Assembly (NCBI RefSeq): GCF_963677945.1
Contig: NZ_OY782578.1
Span: forward strand, 2,075,258 to 2,139,257
Length of the DNA: 64,000 bases
Origin: an uncultured Bacteroides sp.
Lineage (GTDB): Bacteria; Bacteroidota; Bacteroidia; Bacteroidales; Bacteroidaceae
Direction: 5' to 3'
A program made the position numbers and the translations under genes. Each line of letters begins with the position of its first letter. The stretch's first letter is position 1. The notes under the pieces were generated by a model. It was not told the DNA's origin and made no database searches. It saw nothing but the letters and a program-made list of their open reading frames with translations. Shown here in pieces: positions 40,457 through 50,176 of the stretch.

Positions 40457-40573
40457 TTTCCATATATGGTTGGCTAGATAGTTTGGCTCTTGAATATAAT
40501 AGCTAAAAAGATCTTTCCTTTATTGCTTTTACATTGTGTTTATCTTAATATAAAATTAAGAAATTAAAAATAT

Positions 40574-40682
<109 letters not shown>

Positions 40683-40688
40683 TTTATC

Positions 40689-40730
40689 AAAGAGTCCTGT
40701 TCATTGAAGAATGAACGGGACTCTTTTTTT
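40689..40730 (+). terminator. rRNA operon terminator
   Basis: AGAGTCCTGTTCATT (40691-40705) pairs with AATGAACGGGACTCT with one wobble, four-base loop, then TTTTTTT. It starts a few bases after 5S RNA. Confidence 0.93.
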
Positions 40731-40849
40731 GTATATATACTCTCATCTGATTCATTACTTTCACAAAAAAAGAGTTTCTTTGCATTTAATTAATTTCATC
40801 AGGCATTCAGATATGAATGGCTTTTACGAATAATTGCAATACTAACATT

Positions 40850-42193
40850 ATGAACAAAGTACTTATTATTGATGATGAAGTCCAGATACGCAAGTTACTG
40901 GCAAGAATGATGGAACTGGAGGGATACGAAGTTTGTCAGGCCACCGATTGCAGGTCGGGGCTAAAGCAGATTGAGGTTAGCTCTCCCGAAGTGGTGCTTT
41001 GTGATGTGCGTTTACCTGATGGTAATGGTGTGGATTTGGTTTTGAAGATAAAAAAGCAGTTTCCGCAGACTGAAGTGGTGCTGCTTACTGCTCATGGAAA
41101 TATTCCGGATGGGGTGCAGGCTATAAAGAATGGAGCTTACGACTATATAACCAAAGGCGACGATAATAATAAGATTATTCCTCTGATAAGCAGGGCCATG
41201 GAGAAGGCTTTGATAAACAGGCGTCTGGAAAAGTTGGAAGCACAGATGGAAAGGAGATATTCGTTTCAGAATATTCAAGGTAACAGTAAGCTGATAAAGG
41301 AAGCGGTTTCGCTGGCACAAAAGGTGGCTGTTACCGATGTACCTGTTCTGCTTACCGGTGAAACTGGAACAGGAAAGGAAGTCTTTGCTCAGGCTATTCA
41401 TAGTGGTAGTGCTCGCAAAGATAAAGCTTTTGTGGCTGTAAATTGTTCTTCTTTTAGCAAGGATCTGCTGGAAAGCGAGATGTTTGGTTACAAAGCCGGA
41501 GCGTTTACCGGAGCTCAGAAAGATAAGAAAGGTTTGTTTGAAGAGGCGAATAATGGTACGATATTTCTGGATGAAATAGGTGAAATGGCTTTCGATCTTC
41601 AGGCGAAGTTGTTGAGGATTCTGGAAACTGGAGAGTTTATAAAAGTTGGTGAGACTAAACCGACTAAAGTGAATATCAGAATTATTGCGGCAACTAATCG
41701 TGATCTTCCAAAGGAGATAGAAGAAAATCATTTTCGGGAAGATTTGTTTTACCGGCTTTCTGTGTTTCAGATTCATCTTCCATCATTACGCGACCGTAGA
41801 GAGGATATTGAACTGATTGCACATTCTTTGATAGATGATTTTGGTGCAAAGTTATCGAGGAAAGCTGTGAGGGTAAGCAATGATTTTATTGAGACTTTGA
41901 AACAATACAGTTGGAAAGGTAATATCCGCGAATTACGGAATGTGATTGAACGAAGTCTGATTGTCTGCAATGAAGAGGAACTTACTCTACAGGATCTACC
42001 GATAGAGATTCAGAATTCTCACTTTGAAGAGAGTGCCGGAAAGAGTTATTCGAACTTTGAACTGGCGGCTATGGAACGAAGACACATTGCGCGGGTGCTG
42101 CAATACACTAAAGGGAACAAAACGGAAACAGCACGCCTATTGAAAATAGGTCTTACTACGCTGTACCGGAAAATAGAGGAATACAAGTTATAA
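40850..42193 (+). CDS. NtrC-family sigma-54-dependent response regulator, probable regulator of the kdp locus
   Basis: 447 residues from the ATG at 40850; the frame also opens at 40817 but the receiver domain begins MNKVLIIDDE. Receiver domain 1-120 with phosphoacceptor Asp52 (VVLCDVRLPDG). AAA+ domain about 145-380: Walker A GETGTGKE, the sigma-54 contact loop GAFTGAQ, Walker B GTIFLDEIGE. C-terminal Fis-type helix-turn-helix (ETARLLKIGLTTLYRKIEEY). It should open sigma-54 promoters. Next to kdp it takes the place that KdpE, an OmpR-type regulator, has in E. coli; its partner is likely the histidine kinase at the end of the locus. Confidence 0.93.
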   Translation: MNKVLIIDDEVQIRKLLARMMELEGYEVCQATDCRSGLKQIEVSSPEVVLCDVRLPDGNGVDLVLKIKKQFPQTEVVLLTAHGNIPDGVQAIKNGAYDYITKGDDNNKIIPLISRAMEKALINRRLEKLEAQMERRYSFQNIQGNSKLIKEAVSLAQKVAVTDVPVLLTGETGTGKEVFAQAIHSGSARKDKAFVAVNCSSFSKDLLESEMFGYKAGAFTGAQKDKKGLFEEANNGTIFLDEIGEMAFDLQAKLLRILETGEFIKVGETKPTKVNIRIIAATNRDLPKEIEENHFREDLFYRLSVFQIHLPSLRDRREDIELIAHSLIDDFGAKLSRKAVRVSNDFIETLKQYSWKGNIRELRNVIERSLIVCNEEELTLQDLPIEIQNSHFEESAGKSYSNFELAAMERRHIARVLQYTKGNKTETARLLKIGLTTLYRKIEEYKL

Positions 42194-42296
42194 GGAAAAA
42201 GGCTTTAAGTATCCATTCTTAAAGACAAAAGACCTTTCTGGAATATATATAGATTATAAGGAATCAGGCTTTAAGCACTGTTTAAACAATAACAAA

Positions 42297-42372
42297 GTTA
42301 CCTCGCATTAATGGAATTGCCACGCACAGACGGCAGTTTTGTTAATGCGGGGTAATTTTGTTATGAGGTAAC
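42297..42372. other. Long imperfect hairpin with an alternative pairing arm
   Basis: GTTACCTCGCATTAA (42297-42311) pairs over 15 positions (two G-T) with TTAATGCGGGGTAAT (42342-42356); inside, AATTGCC (42315-42321) pairs with GGCAGTT (42332-42338). The first eight bases GTTACCTC can instead pair perfectly with GAGGTAAC at 42365-42372, so two structures exclude each other. It lies between the response regulator and the kdp genes. No T-run follows, so it is not a plain terminator. Confidence 0.65.
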
Positions 42373-42482
42373 CCAAAACGACATACAACCCTACCAAAAT
42401 GAAAAGGTTCTTTTGGATCTTATAAAAGAACTTTATTAATTAATAGCTTGTTTTACTGAAAGATATGTATGTTATAATTCTT

Positions 42483-42500
42483 TTGGCATGCTATTGGTAT
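42483..42500 (+). promoter_or_regulatory. Candidate sigma-54 promoter of the kdp genes
   Basis: TTGGCATG (42483-42490) matches the -24 element TTGGCACG at 7 of 8 positions; GG at 42485-42486 is followed ten bases later by GT (42497-42498) where GC is expected, within TGGTA against TTGCA. The match is imperfect but lies 52 bases before the first small gene and directly downstream of an NtrC-type regulator gene. Confidence 0.4.
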
Positions 42501-42551
42501 GTACTTAAGTGATTCATAACAGAAATAATAACTCTTAAAGAAAGGAATGAG

Positions 42552-42644
42552 ATGAACACTTTATTTTTTATAGTAAGTTGCCTTGCAGGCTGTTTCTGCT
42601 TCTGGCTTTTTTTCGTATGTATAAACTGGTTTGAAGATATTTAA
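42552..42644 (+). CDS. Very small membrane peptide at the head of the kdp operon
   Basis: 30 codons from ATG 42552 to TAA 42644. Almost the whole peptide is one hydrophobic segment (LFFIVSCLAGCFCFWLFFVC) ending in a charged tail (INWFEDI). It lies 14 bases before the kdpF start in the same direction. It resembles a single-span accessory peptide in size and design but matches nothing known to me. An upstream leader peptide is the alternative. Confidence 0.6.
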   Translation: MNTLFFIVSCLAGCFCFWLFFVCINWFEDI

Positions 42645-42658
42645 AATTAGAATAGAGT

Positions 42659-42739
42659 ATGTATACAGCATTGTTTATTTTAGGCCTGGCCATCTTTGGT
42701 TATATGGTTTACGTTCTTATTAAACCCGAAAAGTTTTAG
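42659..42739 (+). CDS. kdpF: Potassium-transporting ATPase subunit KdpF
   Basis: 26 codons from ATG 42659 to TAG 42739. A single membrane span followed by a short tail (FGYMVYVLIKPEKF), matching KdpF in length, topology and place directly before kdpA (4 bases). KdpF stabilises the KdpABC complex. Genes this short are often missed by automatic annotation. Confidence 0.88.
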   Translation: MYTALFILGLAIFGYMVYVLIKPEKF

Positions 42740-42743
42740 TGAA

Positions 42744-44444
42744 ATGAATACACAATTAATAGGCAACGGAATACAGATTGTCTTGATGATTGCATTGAGT
42801 TATCCGTTGGGAAAACACATTGCAAAGGTTTACAAGGGAGAGAAGAGTTGGAGTGACTTTATCTCTCCGGTGGAAAATGCGATATATAGATTTTGTAATA
42901 TTAACCCCAAAGAGGAAATGAGCTGGAAAAAGTTTCTTGGAACACTGCTCACGCTTAACTTATTCTGGTTTTTCTGGGGAATGATTTTACTAGTATCTCA
43001 ACACTGGTTGCCATTGAATCCGGATGGTAACGCTGCTCAAAGCGCAGATCAGGCTTTTAATACTAGCATCAGCTTTTTGGTAAACTGCAACCTGCAGCAT
43101 TATAGCGGTGAAAGTGGATTGACTTATTTTACTCAGTTGTTTGTTGTTATGCTTTTCCAGTTTATCACTGCGGCAACCGGAATGGCTGCTATGGCCGGAG
43201 TGATGAAGGCTATGGCTGCAAAGACTACTCAGACTATAGGTAATTTCTGGTTTTTCCTGGTAAGAAGCTGCACACGTATTCTTCTTCCGTTATCATTGAT
43301 AGCTGGTATTGTGCTTATTCTGCAAGGTGTTCCTATGGGCTTTGACGGAAAAGCATCTATTCATACCCTTGAGGGAGTTAGGCAGACTGTTTCCCAAGGC
43401 CCTGCTGCTGCAATTGTTGCTATAAAGCAACTTGGCACAAACGGCGGGGGATTCTTTGGAGCTAACTCTGCTCATCCTCTTGAGAATCCTTCTTTTATTA
43501 CCAATTTGGTTGAGAGCATCTCGATTATGCTTATTCCAATGGCTATGATCTTTGCTTTTGGTTTCTATCTGAAAAGGAAAAAACTGGCTTACAGTATTTT
43601 TGCTGTAATGTTTTTGGGGTACATTATTAGTGTGGGAACTATTACCTGGCAGGAAACAAGTGGCAATCCGCTGATTAAAGGTATCAGTCAAAGTGGAGGA
43701 TCCATGGAAGGAAAAGAGGTGAGGATAGGATCGGCTGCTACTGCTCTGTGGAGTGCAAGTACTACGGCTACTTCCAATGGCTCTGTCAATGGTATGCACG
43801 ATAGTATGAAGCCGCTTTCGGGAACGGTTGAGATGCTGAATATGCAGATTAACTCGTGGTTTGGCGGTGTAGGTGTTGGTTTTTTGAATTACTATATTTT
43901 CATTATTATTGCTGTGTTTATAAGCGGACTGATGGTAGGCCGTACTCCTGAATTGCTGAGTAAGAAAGTGGAAGCCAGAGAGATGAAGATTGCTACTATT
44001 CTTGCTCTTTTTCATCCGTTTATGATTCTTTTGGGAACAGCTGTCGCTGCTTACATGTACACTCATCATCAGGGAATGGTTTTGGCAGAAGCCGGATGGC
44101 TCAATAATCCGTCATATCACGGACTGAGTGAAATGTTTTATGAATATACATCCAGTGCTGCAAATAATGGATCGGAATTTGGAGGACTTAAGGGTAATAC
44201 TCCATTCTGGAACTATTCCACAGGGTTGATTCTTATTCTCAGCAGGTATATACCTATAATTGGTCAGGTGGCTATTGCAGGTTTGATGGCTAAAAAGAAG
44301 TTTATTCCGGAAAGTGCGGGAACATTGAAAACAGATACTGCTACGTTTGGCGTAATGACCTTTGCTGTAATCTGCATCATTGCTGCTTTGGCGTTCTTCC
44401 CAACACATGCATTAAGCACTATTGCCGAACTGTTAAGTTTATAA
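42744..44444 (+). CDS. kdpA: Potassium-transporting ATPase subunit KdpA
   Basis: 566 residues from ATG 42744; the longer open frame from 42696 overlaps kdpF and is not used. About ten membrane segments. The selectivity-filter loop [18 protein letters not shown] is present (about residues 235-252). KdpA is the channel-like subunit that selects K+. Start [15 protein letters not shown]. Fourteen bases before kdpB. Confidence 0.97.
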   Translation: MNTQLIGNGIQIVLMIALSYPLGKHIAKVYKGEKSWSDFISPVENAIYRFCNINPKEEMSWKKFLGTLLTLNLFWFFWGMILLVSQHWLPLNPDGNAAQSADQAFNTSISFLVNCNLQHYSGESGLTYFTQLFVVMLFQFITAATGMAAMAGVMKAMAAKTTQTIGNFWFFLVRSCTRILLPLSLIAGIVLILQGVPMGFDGKASIHTLEGVRQTVSQGPAAAIVAIKQLGTNGGGFFGANSAHPLENPSFITNLVESISIMLIPMAMIFAFGFYLKRKKLAYSIFAVMFLGYIISVGTITWQETSGNPLIKGISQSGGSMEGKEVRIGSAATALWSASTTATSNGSVNGMHDSMKPLSGTVEMLNMQINSWFGGVGVGFLNYYIFIIIAVFISGLMVGRTPELLSKKVEAREMKIATILALFHPFMILLGTAVAAYMYTHHQGMVLAEAGWLNNPSYHGLSEMFYEYTSSAANNGSEFGGLKGNTPFWNYSTGLILILSRYIPIIGQVAIAGLMAKKKFIPESAGTLKTDTATFGVMTFAVICIIAALAFFPTHALSTIAELLSL

Positions 44445-44458
44445 TTGTAAGAAATAAT

Positions 44459-46492
44459 ATGAAAAATAATAAAATAACCTCTTTATTTCCTAAAGAGCAA
44501 GTAAAAGCAAGCCTTAAACAATCGTTCGTGAAGTTAGATCCGCGGATGATGATTAAGAATCCGGTTATGTTTACTGTTGAAGTGGCTACTGCTGTGATGC
44601 TTTTTGTTACAGGCTATTCAGTCTTTAATAGTAGTCAGGGATCGTTTGGCTATAATATTACTGTATTTGTTGTTCTCTTCATTACGTTACTGTTTGCCAA
44701 CTTTGCGGAAGCCATTGCCGAGGCAAGGGGAAAAGCGCAGGCCGACAGCCTTAGAAAGACGCGTGAGGAGACTCCTGCCAAACAACTTATAAACGGCAAA
44801 ATTGAAATTGTAAGTAGTTCCACATTGAGGAAAGGTGATATCTTTGAATGTGAGGCTGGGGATATTATTCCGTCTGACGGTGAGATTATTGAGGGGCTGG
44901 CATCTATTGATGAGAGTGCCATAACCGGAGAGAGTGCGCCGGTGATTCGTGAAGCCGGAGGAGATAAGAGCTCTGTTACGGGAGGCACAAAGGTGCTGTC
45001 GGATGAAATAAAGGTGATGGTAACTACTCAACCAGGAGAGAGCTTCCTTGATAAGATGATTGCTCTGGTAGAAGGTGCATCTCGTCAGAAAACTCCGAAC
45101 GAAATAGCTCTGACTATTTTACTGGCTGGCTTTACGTTGGTTTTTATCATTGTGTGTATGACTTTAAAACCTTTGGCCGATTATAGTAAGGCTACTATCA
45201 CAATAGCTTCCCTGATTTCTCTTTTTGTTTGCCTGATCCCTACTACAATAGGTGGATTGCTTTCGGCAATAGGTATAGCAGGAATGGATCGAGCTTTACG
45301 GGCAAACGTAATTACCAAATCGGGTAAAGCTGTGGAAACTGCTGGCGATGTGGATACTTTACTGCTTGATAAGACTGGTACAATTACGATAGGTAACCGG
45401 AAGGCTACGAAGTTTTATCCGGTAAACGGAATGGAGGAAAGGGCTTTTATTGAATTTTGTATGCTCTCTTCCATGGCTGACGAAACACCGGAAGGCAGAT
45501 CTATTGTGGAACTGGGAAGAGAATCGGGACTCAGGATGAGAAACCTGAATACAACAGGAGCCAGAATGATTAAGTTTACCGCAGAGACGAAATGTTCGGG
45601 TGTTGATTTGCAGGATGGAACGCAGATACGCAAGGGGGCTTTCGACTCTATTCGCCGGATTGCTGAAGCGGCAGGAAATAAATTCCCTAAAGAAACTGAG
45701 GAAATGACTTCGGCCATTGCTAATAATGGTGGTACGCCTTTGGTGGTTTGTGTGAACAAGGAAATTGTTGGAGTGGTTGAATTGCAGGATATTATAAAAC
45801 CGGGAATACAGGAACGCTTTGAACGTTTAAGAAAGATGGGGGTTAAGACGGTGATGGTTACCGGAGATAATCCGCTTACAGCTAAATATATTGCTGAAAA
45901 AGCTGGGGTTGATGATTTTATTGCTGAAGCTAAACCGGAAGATAAGATGGAATACATTAAGAAGGAACAGGAAGCAGGTAAACTGGTGGCAATGATGGGT
46001 GACGGAACTAATGATGCTCCTGCTCTGGCTCAGGCAAATGTGGGTGTGGCCATGAATAGTGGAACGCAAGCAGCTAAGGAAGCTGGTAATATGGTGGATC
46101 TGGATAACGACCCTACCAAATTGATAGAAGTGGTGGAGATTGGTAAGCAACTGTTGATGACTCGTGGTACATTGACTACTTTCTCCATTGCAAATGATGT
46201 GGCTAAGTATTTTGCCATTGTTCCGGCATTGTTCATGTGGTCTATACCTCAGCTAGCAGCTTTGAATGTAATGGGGTTGCATAGTCCGGAAAGTGCTATT
46301 CTGTCGGCTATAATCTTTAATGCCCTGATTATTCCAGCGCTTATTCCATTGGCTTTAGCCGGAGTTCAATATAAACCGATAGGTGCTTCTGCACTGCTCA
46401 GACGCAATTTGCTTATCTATGGCGGAGGAGGGGTGATTGTTCCTTTTATCGGAATTAAGATTATTGATCTCATTGTTGGTTTATTTATTTAA
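44459..46492 (+). CDS. kdpB: Potassium-transporting P-type ATPase subunit KdpB
   Basis: 677 residues. Phosphorylation motif DKTGT with Asp304, actuator TGESAP, hinge [10 protein letters not shown] and [10 protein letters not shown], all intact. Seven membrane segments. KdpB hydrolyses ATP to drive K+ entry through KdpA. Full length against about 680 in E. coli. Followed by kdpC after 12 bases. Confidence 0.98.
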   Translation: MKNNKITSLFPKEQVKASLKQSFVKLDPRMMIKNPVMFTVEVATAVMLFVTGYSVFNSSQGSFGYNITVFVVLFITLLFANFAEAIAEARGKAQADSLRKTREETPAKQLINGKIEIVSSSTLRKGDIFECEAGDIIPSDGEIIEGLASIDESAITGESAPVIREAGGDKSSVTGGTKVLSDEIKVMVTTQPGESFLDKMIALVEGASRQKTPNEIALTILLAGFTLVFIIVCMTLKPLADYSKATITIASLISLFVCLIPTTIGGLLSAIGIAGMDRALRANVITKSGKAVETAGDVDTLLLDKTGTITIGNRKATKFYPVNGMEERAFIEFCMLSSMADETPEGRSIVELGRESGLRMRNLNTTGARMIKFTAETKCSGVDLQDGTQIRKGAFDSIRRIAEAAGNKFPKETEEMTSAIANNGGTPLVVCVNKEIVGVVELQDIIKPGIQERFERLRKMGVKTVMVTGDNPLTAKYIAEKAGVDDFIAEAKPEDKMEYIKKEQEAGKLVAMMGDGTNDAPALAQANVGVAMNSGTQAAKEAGNMVDLDNDPTKLIEVVEIGKQLLMTRGTLTTFSIANDVAKYFAIVPALFMWSIPQLAALNVMGLHSPESAILSAIIFNALIIPALIPLALAGVQYKPIGASALLRRNLLIYGGGGVIVPFIGIKIIDLIVGLFI

Positions 46493-46504
46493 TATGTACG
46501 CAAA

Positions 46505-47074
46505 ATGAAAACGACTCTTATAAAATCGGTAAAAATAACCCTGATGTTCTGTTTGTTGTTAGGGATATGTTATGTTGCTGTTCTTTGGGTATTTGCTCTT
46601 ATTGCATCTCCCGGCAAAGGAAATGCGGAATTAGTTACGCTCAACGGTAAGGTGGTTGGTGCTGCCAATGTGGGGCAACAGTTCACAAAAGATACTTATT
46701 TCTGGGGGCGTCCTTCTGCTGTAAACTATGCTGCTGATGCTTCGGGAGGTAGTAATAAAAGTGTTACTAACAAGGAGTATCTGAAGGAGGTGGATGCCAG
46801 AATCGATTCTTTCTTAATTCATCATTCTTACCTGAAGCGTAGTGAGGTTCCTGTAGAGATGGTTACTGCAAGCGGATCGGGACTGGATCCGGATATTACT
46901 CCTCAATGTGCTTATGTGCAGATAAAACGTGTGGCTAAGGCGCGTGGTATGAATGAGAATGCAGTAAAAGAAATTGTGGAAAAACAGATACAGAAACCTT
47001 TTTTAGGTATATTTGGAACTGCAAAGATTAATGTTCTGAAACTGAATGTTGCTTTGGATAAAGTGAGTAAATGA
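46505..47074 (+). CDS. kdpC: Potassium-transporting ATPase subunit KdpC
   Basis: 189 residues, one N-terminal membrane segment (about residues 8-30) and a periplasmic domain with the family text TYFWGRPSA and ASGSGLDPDITPQCAYVQ. KdpC assists K+ affinity of the complex. Ten bases before the kdpD reading frame. Confidence 0.97.
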   Translation: MKTTLIKSVKITLMFCLLLGICYVAVLWVFALIASPGKGNAELVTLNGKVVGAANVGQQFTKDTYFWGRPSAVNYAADASGGSNKSVTNKEYLKEVDARIDSFLIHHSYLKRSEVPVEMVTASGSGLDPDITPQCAYVQIKRVAKARGMNENAVKEIVEKQIQKPFLGIFGTAKINVLKLNVALDKVSK

Positions 47075-47084
47075 TTGAAATGGC

Positions 47085-48208
47085 ATGAACGACGAGAATA
47101 ATGTACAGCATTTCCTCGACTTAATCAAGAGGTCGCGAAGAGGTAAGTTAAGATCTATATTGGCATGATTGCTGGTGTGGGGAAGACTTACCGCATGTTG
47201 CTGGAGGCGCATGATCTTCTTAAAAGTGGTGTGGATGTGCAGATTGGTTATATAGAAGCACACGGCAGAGCTGAAACAGAAGCTCTGATTGAAGGGTTGC
47301 CTGTTATTCCCAGGAAGAAGGTGTTCTATAAAGGAAAGGAGATTGAGGAGATGGACTTGCAAAGTATTCTTCTTATTCACCCTGAGATTGTGATTGTGGA
47401 CGAACTGGCTCACACAAACGTGGAAGGAAGTGTGAACGAGAAAAGATGGCAGGATGTTATTTCTCTGCTCGATGCGGGTATTAACGTAATTAGCGCAGTG
47501 AATATTCAGCATATTGAAAGCTTGAATGAGGAAATTCGGGATATATCCGGTATTGAAGTAAAGGAACGTATTCCCGACAGTGTGCTTGAACAGGCGGATG
47601 AGGTGGTAAACATTGACCTTACTGCCGAAGAACTGGTTACCCGACTGAAAGCCGGAAAGATTTATCGTCCTGATAAGATTCAGATAGCACTGAATAATTT
47701 CTTTAAAACGGAAAACATTCTGCAGTTAAGGGAACTGGCTCTGAAAGAGGTTGCCTTACGGGTAGAGAAACAGGTAGAGAATGAGTTTATTCAGGATTTC
47801 TCTCGCATTCGTCACGAACGGTTCATGGCTTGTATAAGTGCGAATGAAAAGACTCCTAGAAAGATTATAAGGAAAACGGCCCGGTTGGCTACTCACTATA
47901 ATACGAAGTTTGTTGCTCTTTATGTGCAGACTCCAAAGGAAGCCCCCGATCGTATTCCTTTGGCCAACCAACGTCATTTGCTCAATCACTTCAAAATGGC
48001 AACTGAACTGGGAGGTGAGGTGGTGCAGATACAATCGTCGGACATTATAGGAACTATAATCAAGGTGTGCAAAGAGAGGCAGATTACAACTGTTTGCATC
48101 GGAAACCCCTCTTTCAATATTCCAAGAGTGTTCTTTTCTGTTACCCGCTATAAGAAATTTATTGATTCACTATCCAAGGCAAATATCGATTTAATTATTT
48201 TGTCCTAG
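47085..48208 (+). pseudogene. kdpD: KdpD sensor-domain protein interrupted by a one-base frameshift near its N-terminus
   Basis: From ATG 47085 the text reads MNDENNVQHFLDLIKRSRRG then KL, exactly like a KdpD start, but the frame runs into TGA at 47166. The next frame, open from 47150 on, continues KIYIGMIAGVGKTYRML, the Walker A strand of KdpD, to 48208. Joining them at AAGTTAAG (47145-47152) needs one additional A or a -1 shift. The joined protein would have about 374 residues: KdpD ATP-binding domain (to about 235) and a Usp domain (about 240-374), with no kinase part, as in split KdpD genes of Bacteroides. A downstream start at 47165 would cut into the P-loop strand. Either a sequencing error, a real mutation or recoding. 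Confidence 0.85.
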
Positions 48209-48226
48209 GGTTAAACTGATAATGAT

Positions 48227-49942
48227 ATGAGAATAAAGACTAAACTCACTTACGGCATAGGAATGCTCTTTGCCATGATTGTTCTCTTAGGCATTCTTTC
48301 GTTGAGCTATATAAATAAGCTGAATAACGAAACTCATAAGATATATACGAACAATAACTATTCGCTGGATTATTGCAGGAATATGTTGTCCGTTCTCGAT
48401 GAACTGAATACTAGCAAGAGAGCTCTTCAGGTTTTTACATCAAACTTGCAGATGCAACAGAAAAATCTGACAGAAGTAAATGAGAAGGAAACAACGTATA
48501 AACTGACAGTACATTTTGAGAAGCATAGAATAAAGAAAGATCAGCAAAGCTTACGAGAGATGCGTTCTGATATTTATACCATTATGACCTTGAATATGGC
48601 ATCCATTTATCATAAAAGTGAGGTAGCCAAACAAACTGCTATGAATGCGCTGCTATGGATTTGTCTGACATTTGCTGTCTGCATTGTTTTTGCTCTAGCC
48701 ATATTGTTTCGTTTTCCTCATTCTATATTGAAGCCCATAAAGGAATTAATAAATGGTATAACGGAAATTGCTAATCATAATTATGATAAACGACTGAACT
48801 TTGAACCAACAAGCGAGTTTGGTGAGGTTTCTACCTCTTTCAATAAAATGGCAGAACGACTGAACGAATACAGGGCCAGTACACTTGCTGATATTATTGC
48901 TAACAAGAAATATATTGAAGCTATTGTTAATAGTATAACAGAACCAATCATTGGGTTGGATAACGAAAAGAAGATTCTTTTCATAAACGATGAAGCACTG
49001 AATATTCTGAATCTGAAACGGGAAAATGTAATCAGAAAGTCGGCTCCGGAACTTGCTTTGAAGAATGATTTACTTCGGAGACTGGTTAGGGAACTGGTGA
49101 ATCCGGAAGAGAAAAAAGAACCTTTGAAGATTTATGCTGATAATAAGGAGAGCTTCTTTCAGGCTAACTATATTCCTATAAGAACTATTGAAACCGGTGA
49201 AACGGAACCTCATAATATTGGCGATGTAATTCTTTTGAAGAATATTACGGAATTTAAAGAGCTGGATACGGCTAAAACAACGTTTCTGTCTACTATTTCT
49301 CACGAGCTGAAAACTCCAATCTCGGCTATTATGATGAGTTTGCAGCTACTGGAAGATAAACGGATTGGCTCACTGAATGAAGAACAGGAATCTTTGTCGC
49401 ACAGCATAAAGGAAAACAGTGAACGGTTGCTGAGTATTACTGGTGAGTTATTGAAACTTACACAGGTAGAAACGGGTAAACTGCAATTAATGCCTAAGAT
49501 TACCAAACCTATCGAGTTAATTGAATACGCAATAAAGGCTACTCGTATGCAGGCAGAAAAGTTTGGTTGCCATATTGAAGTGGAATATCCTGAAAAGATA
49601 GCCAAACTATTTGTTGATAGTGAAAAGATTGCCTGGGTGCTCACCAATCTGCTAAGCAATGCTATCCATTATTCTAAGGAGAATTCCAGAATTATTATTG
49701 GTGCTCAGCAAAAAGGTGATGTTGTTGAAATGTTTGTGCAGGACTTTGGCAAAGGTATTGATCCACGTTATCATGAAAGTATCTTTGACCGTTATTTTCG
49801 GGTTCCGGGAACTAAAGTACAAGGTAGTGGCTTAGGACTTTCTATCTCAAAAGATTTTATTGAAGCCCAGAATGGCACTCTCTCAGTGGAGAGTGAAGTG
49901 GGAAAAGGAAGTAAATTTATTATTCGCTTCAATGTGAAATAG
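48227..49942 (+). CDS. Sensor histidine kinase with HAMP and PAS domains, probable partner of the kdp regulator
   Basis: 571 residues. Membrane spans at about 9-29 and 141-162 enclose a periplasmic helical sensor domain; HAMP about 163-215; PAS about 225-345; HisKA with His359 (STISHELKTP); HATPase about 455-571 with VLTNLLSNAIHYS and DFGKGIDP and GSGLGLSI. It lies 18 bases after the KdpD-like gene and probably forms with it a two-part sensor, and phosphorylates the NtrC-type regulator at 40850. A hairpin repeat 19 bases after the stop may end the transcript. Confidence 0.93.
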   Translation: MRIKTKLTYGIGMLFAMIVLLGILSLSYINKLNNETHKIYTNNNYSLDYCRNMLSVLDELNTSKRALQVFTSNLQMQQKNLTEVNEKETTYKLTVHFEKHRIKKDQQSLREMRSDIYTIMTLNMASIYHKSEVAKQTAMNALLWICLTFAVCIVFALAILFRFPHSILKPIKELINGITEIANHNYDKRLNFEPTSEFGEVSTSFNKMAERLNEYRASTLADIIANKKYIEAIVNSITEPIIGLDNEKKILFINDEALNILNLKRENVIRKSAPELALKNDLLRRLVRELVNPEEKKEPLKIYADNKESFFQANYIPIRTIETGETEPHNIGDVILLKNITEFKELDTAKTTFLSTISHELKTPISAIMMSLQLLEDKRIGSLNEEQESLSHSIKENSERLLSITGELLKLTQVETGKLQLMPKITKPIELIEYAIKATRMQAEKFGCHIEVEYPEKIAKLFVDSEKIAWVLTNLLSNAIHYSKENSRIIIGAQQKGDVVEMFVQDFGKGIDPRYHESIFDRYFRVPGTKVQGSGLGLSISKDFIEAQNGTLSVESEVGKGSKFIIRFNVK

Positions 49943-49960
49943 TAAAATAGAAAAAACAAT

Positions 49961-50012
49961 AAATCCTGCAGTAGAGCTATGCGCCAAGCACCGTTTTACT
50001 GCAGGATTTTTT
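49961..50012. repeat. Hairpin repeat family, copy A
   Basis: AAATCCTGCAGTA (49961-49973) and TACTGCAGGATTT (49997-50009) are a perfect 13-bp inverted repeat with a 23-base loop, followed by TTT. It shares ATCCTGC and GCAGGAT arms with copies at 52242, 53001 and 59530. It can work as a terminator for the kinase gene. Confidence 0.8.
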
Positions 50013-50111
50013 AATCTATTATGAAAACTAATACCTGATTTTATAAATATAAACTAACCAGTCTATTTTACCTCTGTATTTATGATTTATCTTTTGTTTT
50101 CTTGTATGCAA

Positions 50112-50176
50112 CAAAGGTAAGATGAGATTTCTCCCCCGAATAGTTAAAATCCCCATTCTTTGATAGGAATTTCCCT
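50112..50176 (-). promoter_or_regulatory. Conserved promoter element 1, minus strand
   Basis: On the minus strand: AGGGAAATTCCTATCAAAG, AATGGGG (50157-50151), then GGGGG (50137-50133) and a -7 box TACCTTTG (50119-50112). The same parts with identical spacings occur at 60096-60160. It points towards 49961, where no gene is found, so it may drive a small RNA ending at hairpin copy A. Nothing else was recognised between 50180 and 50432. Confidence 0.6.

Noticed and set aside
41012..41776. A 254-codon minus-strand frame
   Set aside because: It is opposite to the AAA+ domain of the NtrC-type regulator and lacks any family pattern.
42297..42372. ydaO-type c-di-AMP riboswitch
   Set aside because: The conserved core motifs of that class are not present; only the competing stems are.
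43293..44069. A 258-codon minus-strand frame
   Set aside because: It is antisense to kdpA and is rich in Ser, His and Asn, a usual artefact of reverse-reading membrane-protein codons.
47145..47152. Programmed -1 frameshifting as the normal way to make KdpD
   Set aside because: AAGTTAAG is not a slippery heptamer and no strong downstream pseudoknot was seen; a missing base is simpler. Kept only as a possibility.
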